A stretch of 64,000 nt of DNA from Candidatus Trichofilum aggregatum. Its GTDB lineage: Bacteria > Chloroflexota > Anaerolineae > Promineifilales > Promineifilaceae. A program made the position numbers and the translations under genes. Below are positions 61,392-64,000 of the stretch, one piece after another. Under the pieces are notes generated by a model. It was not told where the DNA came from. It did not search any database and worked only from the letters and a program-made list of their open reading frames with translations. The DNA lies in NCBI GenBank assembly GCA_016716885.1, contig JADJUV010000175.1:1-64000 (forward strand), written 5' to 3'. Positions within the stretch are counted from its first letter, which is position 1. Each line of letters starts with the position of its first letter.

Positions 61392-63789
61392 ATGAAATTT
61401 ACCGATGGGTTTTGGGAGTTCCGTCCGGGCGTAACACCCCATTTTGCCGTTCATGTCAGTGATATCGAGGTTGCCCCAGATGCGCTCACCGTTTACGGCA
61501 CGACCAAACGGCTGACCCATCGTGGCGACACGCTCAACATTGGTTTGCTCACCGTCCGATTCACTTCACCCCAGCCCAACATCATCCGGGTGCAAATAAC
61601 CCACCACAAAGGCACACGACCCACGCTGCCCACCTTCCCGCTCCAATTCCACCCCACCCCGGAACTGCTCATCCGCAACGAGGCCCCATTCGCCAGCCTC
61701 ACCAGTGGTGATCTAACCGTGCGAATAGACAAAGGAGAGAATTGGCGGGTGGAATATTGGGCTGGCTCGCGCCTGCTCACCCAGAGCGGTTGGCGCGGTA
61801 TGGGGTATGTGGACACCGAAAATGGCCGTTTCATCCATGAACAGCTTGGCCTGAGCGTGGGCGAATGCGTCTATGGTCTGGGCGAACGGTTTACCCCATT
61901 TGTCAAAAATGGGCAGGTGGTTGATCTGTGGAACGAAGATGGGGGCACCAGCAGTGAACAGGCTTATAAAAACATCCCGTTTTACCTGACCAATCGGGGT
62001 TATGGCGTCTTCATCAACCACCCGGAGCGGGTCTCCCTGGAAGTCGCCTCAGAAAAAGTAGAGCGAGTGCAGTTCAGTGTGCCCGGCGAATCCCTCGACT
62101 ATTTCCTCATCAACGGCCCTACCCCCAAAGAGGTGCTCAACCGTTACACGGCTCTGACGGGGCGGCCCGCCTTGCCGCCCGCCTGGTCGTTTGGCCTCTG
62201 GCTCTCTACCTCATTCACCACCGATTATGACGAAGCCACCGTGACCCGCTTCGTGCAGGGCATGGCCGAGCGTGATATACCGCTTCACGTTTTCCACTTT
62301 GACTGCTTCTGGATGAAGGAGTTTCACTGGAGCAACTTCGAGTGGGATAGCCGTGTTTTCCCAGACCCCGCCGGGATGCTACAGCGACTTAAAGAGAGGG
62401 GGTTACGCATCTGCCTCTGGATCAATCCTTACATCGCCCAGCGCTCGGCCCTGTTTGATGAGGGCCTGGCCGGGGGTTATCTGGTGAAGAAGGCCAATGG
62501 CGATGTCTGGCAATGGGATCGGTGGCAGGCAGGGATGGCGCTGGTGGATTTTACCAACCCGGATGCCTGCCGCTGGTTTGGCGATAAACTGCGCGGTTTG
62601 TTAGATATGGGAGTTGATTGTTTTAAAACAGATTTCGGCGAACGCATCCCCACGGATGTGGTGTATCACGATGGCTCCAACCCGATGCGGATGCACAATT
62701 TTATACCCACCTCTACAACCAAACGGTGTTTCAGGTGTTGGTGGAGCCCGCGGCCGCAACGAAGCCGTTCTCTTTGCTCGTTCAGCCACCGCTGGGGCCA
62801 GCAGTTCCCCGTCCACTGGGGTGGTGACAGCACCGCCACCTTTGCGTCTATGGCCGAAAGTTTACGCGGCGGTTTGTCGTTGGCCTTGTCCGGGTTCGGC
62901 TTTTGGAGCCACGACATTGGCGGTTTTGAGCAAACCGCCTCAGCCGATGTGTACAAACGGTGGTGCGCCTTTGGTCTGCTCTCGTCGCACAGCCGCCTGC
63001 ATGGCAGTAGCTCCTACCGCGTGCCCTGGTTTTACGACGAGGAAGCGGTGGCCGTCTTGCGCCAGTTCACCCGGCTCAAATGTAGCCTGATGCCGTATTT
63101 GTACGCGGCCGCGCAGCAAGCCCACGAACAGGGTCTGCCCATGTTACGGGCCATGATCCTGGAATTCCCCGACGATCCGGCCTGCGACTATCTGGATCGC
63201 CAATACATGCTGGGTGATTCTCTGCTGGTAGCGCCCATTTTCCGTTCCGATCACGTCGTGGATTATTACTTGCCAGTAGGGCGTTGGACCCATTTTTTAA
63301 GCGGGGAAGTGGTGGAAGGGGGCCGTTGGCGACGGGAGAGTTACGACTTTTTCAGCTTATCGTAGTGGGTTCGGCCCAACAGCATCATCGCCGTCGGGGC
63401 CAACGACAATCGCCCCGATTATGATTTGGCCGAGAACGTGACGTTTCATCTGTTTCATGGGGATGGGGACGCGCCGCATCTATTCCCACCCTACAAGGCC
63501 AGACGGCAATGACCTTACACGTCCATCGTGAAGGCCACACTTTATACATTCAGGCTGAGGGGACAAACAAACCCTGGCGGCTGTTATTACGTGGGGTAAG
63601 GGAGGTAATTTCTGTACGGGGGTGGCGGTCAACAATGAGCAGGGCACTCTTGTACTTCCAGAGGAAGGAATAGTCAAATTGTGGTTGAGTATAAAGCCTT
63701 GTTTTAAAAGGGGAACGCGGCCGCACATCCAACTCTCCGCCATTCATCCCATCACAATTCCCACAAATGGTTCGTGCCAACCCCCTTGA
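61392..63789 (+). CDS. YicI-like family 31 glycoside hydrolase, alpha-xylosidase type (several frameshifts)
   Basis: GH31 retaining alpha-glycosidase. The nucleophile is Asp414 in CFKTDFGERIPTDVVYHDG, the signature of YicI-type alpha-xylosidases, and the acid/base is the Asp in VHWGGD. The N-terminal beta-sandwich and PPAWSFGLWLSTSFTTDYDE are also typical. Between 62700 and 62800 two or three indels disturb the frame; corrected reading gives NQTVFQVL and GRNEAVLFARSATAGGQQFP. The frame stops at 63365, but further shifts continue RPNSIIAVGANDNRPDYDLA, then LAENVTFHLFHGDG and on to TGA at 63787-63789, the usual C-terminal domain. ATG 61392 follows AAGGAG; GTG 61383 is open as well. No signal peptide, so the enzyme is probably cytoplasmic. 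Confidence 0.85.
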
Positions 63790-63840
63790 CAGGGTAACTG
63801 ATTGCCTCTACAATCGCAACAACTATAATCGTTGCGATTA
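63786..63840 (+). promoter_or_regulatory. Promoter with palindromic operator before the PadR gene
   Basis: TTGACA (63786-63791), a 17-base spacer and TACAAT (63809-63814) form a near-consensus sigma-70 promoter. Overlapping and following it, AATCGCAAC (63812-63820) and GTTGCGATT (63831-63839) form a 9-base inverted repeat with a 10-base centre. PadR regulators usually repress their own genes by binding such palindromes, so this is a likely operator. A second box, TATAAT (63824-63829), lies in its centre. Confidence 0.65.
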
Positions 63841-63877
63841 TACACTTGGCGAACTATCAAACAGGAAAAGAGAACTC

Positions 63878-64000
63878 ATGCGCGAGGATATCCAGAGTTT
63901 ACTGCCCCTCACACCAACCGTGTTCCACATGCTACTGGCGCTGGCGGATGGTGAGAAGCACGGCTACGGCATCATGAAGGCCGTAGAAGATGAAACGCAG
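63878..64000 (+). CDS. PadR family transcriptional regulator (partial, runs off the end)
   Basis: Only the first 41 codons are in the window: LTPTVFHMLLALADGEKHGY, then GIMKAVEDETQ. The pattern L-L-A-L-x-G-x-x-H-G-Y-x-I is the start of the PadR winged-helix domain. AGGAAAAGAG precedes the ATG at 63878. It should bind the inverted repeat in its own promoter. Confidence 0.88.
   Translation, partial: MREDIQSLLPLTPTVFHMLLALADGEKHGYGIMKAVEDETQ

Noticed and set aside
1..64000. GCGGCCGC sites as NotI linkers or vector remains
   Set aside because: The sites are spread evenly through conserved genes in frame with normal protein sequence, with variable flanks, so cloning linkers cannot explain them.

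Overview
The window most likely comes from a member of the Chloroflexota, probably Anaerolineae-like. This is inferred from gene content: two Chlor_Arch_YYY (DUF2298, TIGR03662) membrane proteins beside two TIGR03663/Agl23-type proteins, a DUF2723 glycosyltransferase-like protein, a FhaA-like DUF3662 protein and GldAFG-type ABC operons. G+C looks moderate, near 55% by eye. I saw no tRNA, rRNA, CRISPR array, insertion sequence or phage gene. The assembly is error-prone: about 20 single-base frameshifts split genes whose next frame continues the same protein, so many genes are described here as one broken reading frame.

Layout. (1) 0.2-19.8 kb, plus strand: a cell-surface glycosylation-like cluster with a PMT-like/YYY fusion, a second YYY protein, a Nudix hydrolase, a GT-C-like membrane protein, an ECF sigma factor with a zinc-binding anti-sigma factor, and two tandem Agl23-like proteins ending in NHL propellers. 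(2) 20-28 kb: sixA, two S41 proteases, smpB, a NarL-type two-component pair, an orphan receiver and a DUF2723 protein. (3) 28-32.5 kb: a large cupredoxin membrane protein, an O-antigen ligase-like protein and hisI. (4) 32.5-40.8 kb, minus strand: radC, the rpsO-pnp pair and a GldAFG/DUF4340 ABC operon. (5) 41-50 kb: GH114 lipoprotein, thioesterase, hybrid-free histidine kinase plus receiver, MocA-like transferase, two AhpD-fold proteins, GNAT and an RNB ribonuclease. (6) 50-64 kb: secreted proteins, two FHA proteins, a membrane-anchored cytochrome c protein, an ABC-2 export operon, a phytoene/squalene synthase-like gene, a YicI-like GH31 and the start of a PadR regulator.

The strongest unexplained signal is at the DNA level. 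The palindrome GCGGCCGC occurs about 100 times by hand count (about one per 620 bp; about two expected by chance at this composition). It lies in all three codon phases and in gaps between genes. It resembles the cyanobacterial HIP1 palindrome (GCGATCGC), differing only at the two central bases. The window also carries many short tandem tracts with a 7-base unit, like cyanobacterial STRR sequences, some inside coding regions, plus several families of dispersed hairpin elements.
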